Origin: Novosphingobium sp.
Lineage (GTDB): Bacteria; Pseudomonadota; Alphaproteobacteria; Sphingomonadales; Sphingomonadaceae
Length of the DNA: 45,238 nucleotides
Direction: 5' to 3'
Assembly (NCBI GenBank): GCA_026400375.1
Contig: JAPLPG010000203.1
Span: forward strand, 1-45,238
Under the pieces are notes generated by a model, which worked only from the letters and a program-made list of their open reading frames with translations, searched no databases and was not told where the DNA came from. This document shows positions 45,024-45,238 of the stretch, one piece after another. How positions within the stretch are numbered: the first letter of the stretch is position 1; every line of letters begins with the position of its first letter. Position numbers and translations under genes: made by a program.

Positions 45024-45238
45024 AGCCGACGAGATCACCTTGTACGCGGCGCTGCGCGACCTGCACGGCGGGCCGTACAACGAGAAGCGCTATCCCGAAT
45101 TCGCCGACGCGGTGGGCGTGTTCTTCCGCGTCCACCCGAAGCGCGTGTACGGTCTGTTGGAAAAGTGGGTCCGTGCCGGCTGGTGGGAGTACGGCGTTTC
45201 CGTCCGCGCGGGATGGTTCACCCCCGAGGCGCCGGAAA
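45016..45238 (+). CDS. small putative winged-helix protein, 5' part (continues at base 142)
   Basis: GTG start within the stop region of the previous gene, with GGGGTGACCA upstream. It opens VRKADEITLYAALRDLHGGP and continues across the circular joint to TGA at 153-155 for a total of 78 residues. The fold guess is given with the other piece. It is translationally linked to the SNF2 helicase. Confidence 0.68.
   Translation, partial: MRKADEITLYAALRDLHGGPYNEKRYPEFADAVGVFFRVHPKRVYGLLEKWVRAGWWEYGVSVRAGWFTPEAPE
45098..45238. repeat. direct terminal repeat, right copy
   Basis: Exact copy of bases 1-141, marking circular closure of the contig. See the left copy for interpretation. Confidence 0.9.

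Noticed and set aside
1..45238. Integrase, attachment site or lysogeny module
   Set aside because: No tyrosine or serine recombinase motifs and no CI-like protein were found on either strand.
1..45238. tRNA genes
   Set aside because: No cloverleaf with TTCGANTC arm was recognised in the intergenic gaps I read.

Overview
The window is an essentially complete genome of a tailed, siphovirus-like double-stranded DNA phage. Bases 1-141 are repeated exactly at 45098-45238, so the contig closes into a circle of about 45.1 kb. The sequence is GC-rich and genes are tightly packed with ATGA, GTGA or TAATG overlaps. An HK97-type packaging and capsid set is paired with a phage PolA-type DNA polymerase and a two-gene spanin, which points to a Gram-negative host. 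A GC-rich betaproteobacterium is my guess and nothing in the sequence proves it. I saw no integrase, CI-like repressor with a peptidase domain, tRNA or CRISPR array, so temperate life is not supported.

Two transcription blocks diverge from a control region at 33117-33286. The minus-strand block runs leftward from 33116 to 3323. It holds small early genes including a double helix-turn-helix regulator, a SNF2-type helicase plus DNA methyltransferase pair, a primase/helicase, a small HNH nuclease, terminase, portal, protease and capsid. It continues with an Fn3/SGNH-hydrolase protein, connectors, a tail tube, tail chaperones joined by a -1 frameshift, a tape measure, two tip/fibre genes and a lysis cassette (holin, endolysin, overlapping spanins). 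The plus-strand block runs from 33287 through the end of the window and around to 3321. It holds a DUF2800 nuclease, a DUF2815 single-strand binding protein, a Dam-like methylase, DNA polymerase I, a VRR-NUC nuclease, a second SNF2 helicase and an endonuclease VII. Many small unknown genes lie between them.

Three things stand out. First, the DNA polymerase is interrupted by an intein of 301 residues, and a complete HNH-type homing endonuclease gene with its own ribosome binding site lies inside the intein DNA in a different reading frame. Second, one 40-bp promoter sequence occurs four times (2072, 31300, 40958, 43556). Each copy carries a good sigma70 promoter with a 17-bp spacer, abuts the stop codon of the preceding gene and drives a small accessory cassette. 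A CTTGCGT box in it recurs as an inverted pair over the two divergent promoters of the control region, suggesting one regulator for the whole phage. Third, a second homing-type HNH gene lies between the two terminase genes on the opposite strand.

Replication probably uses the PolA-like polymerase, the primase/helicase, the SSB-like protein and the SNF2 helicases. The DUF2800 protein and one methyltransferase share an identical C-terminal acidic tail (DDLSDLI), a possible docking peptide. Packaging and head assembly follow the HK97 scheme, and lysis follows the Gram-negative holin, endolysin and spanin scheme.
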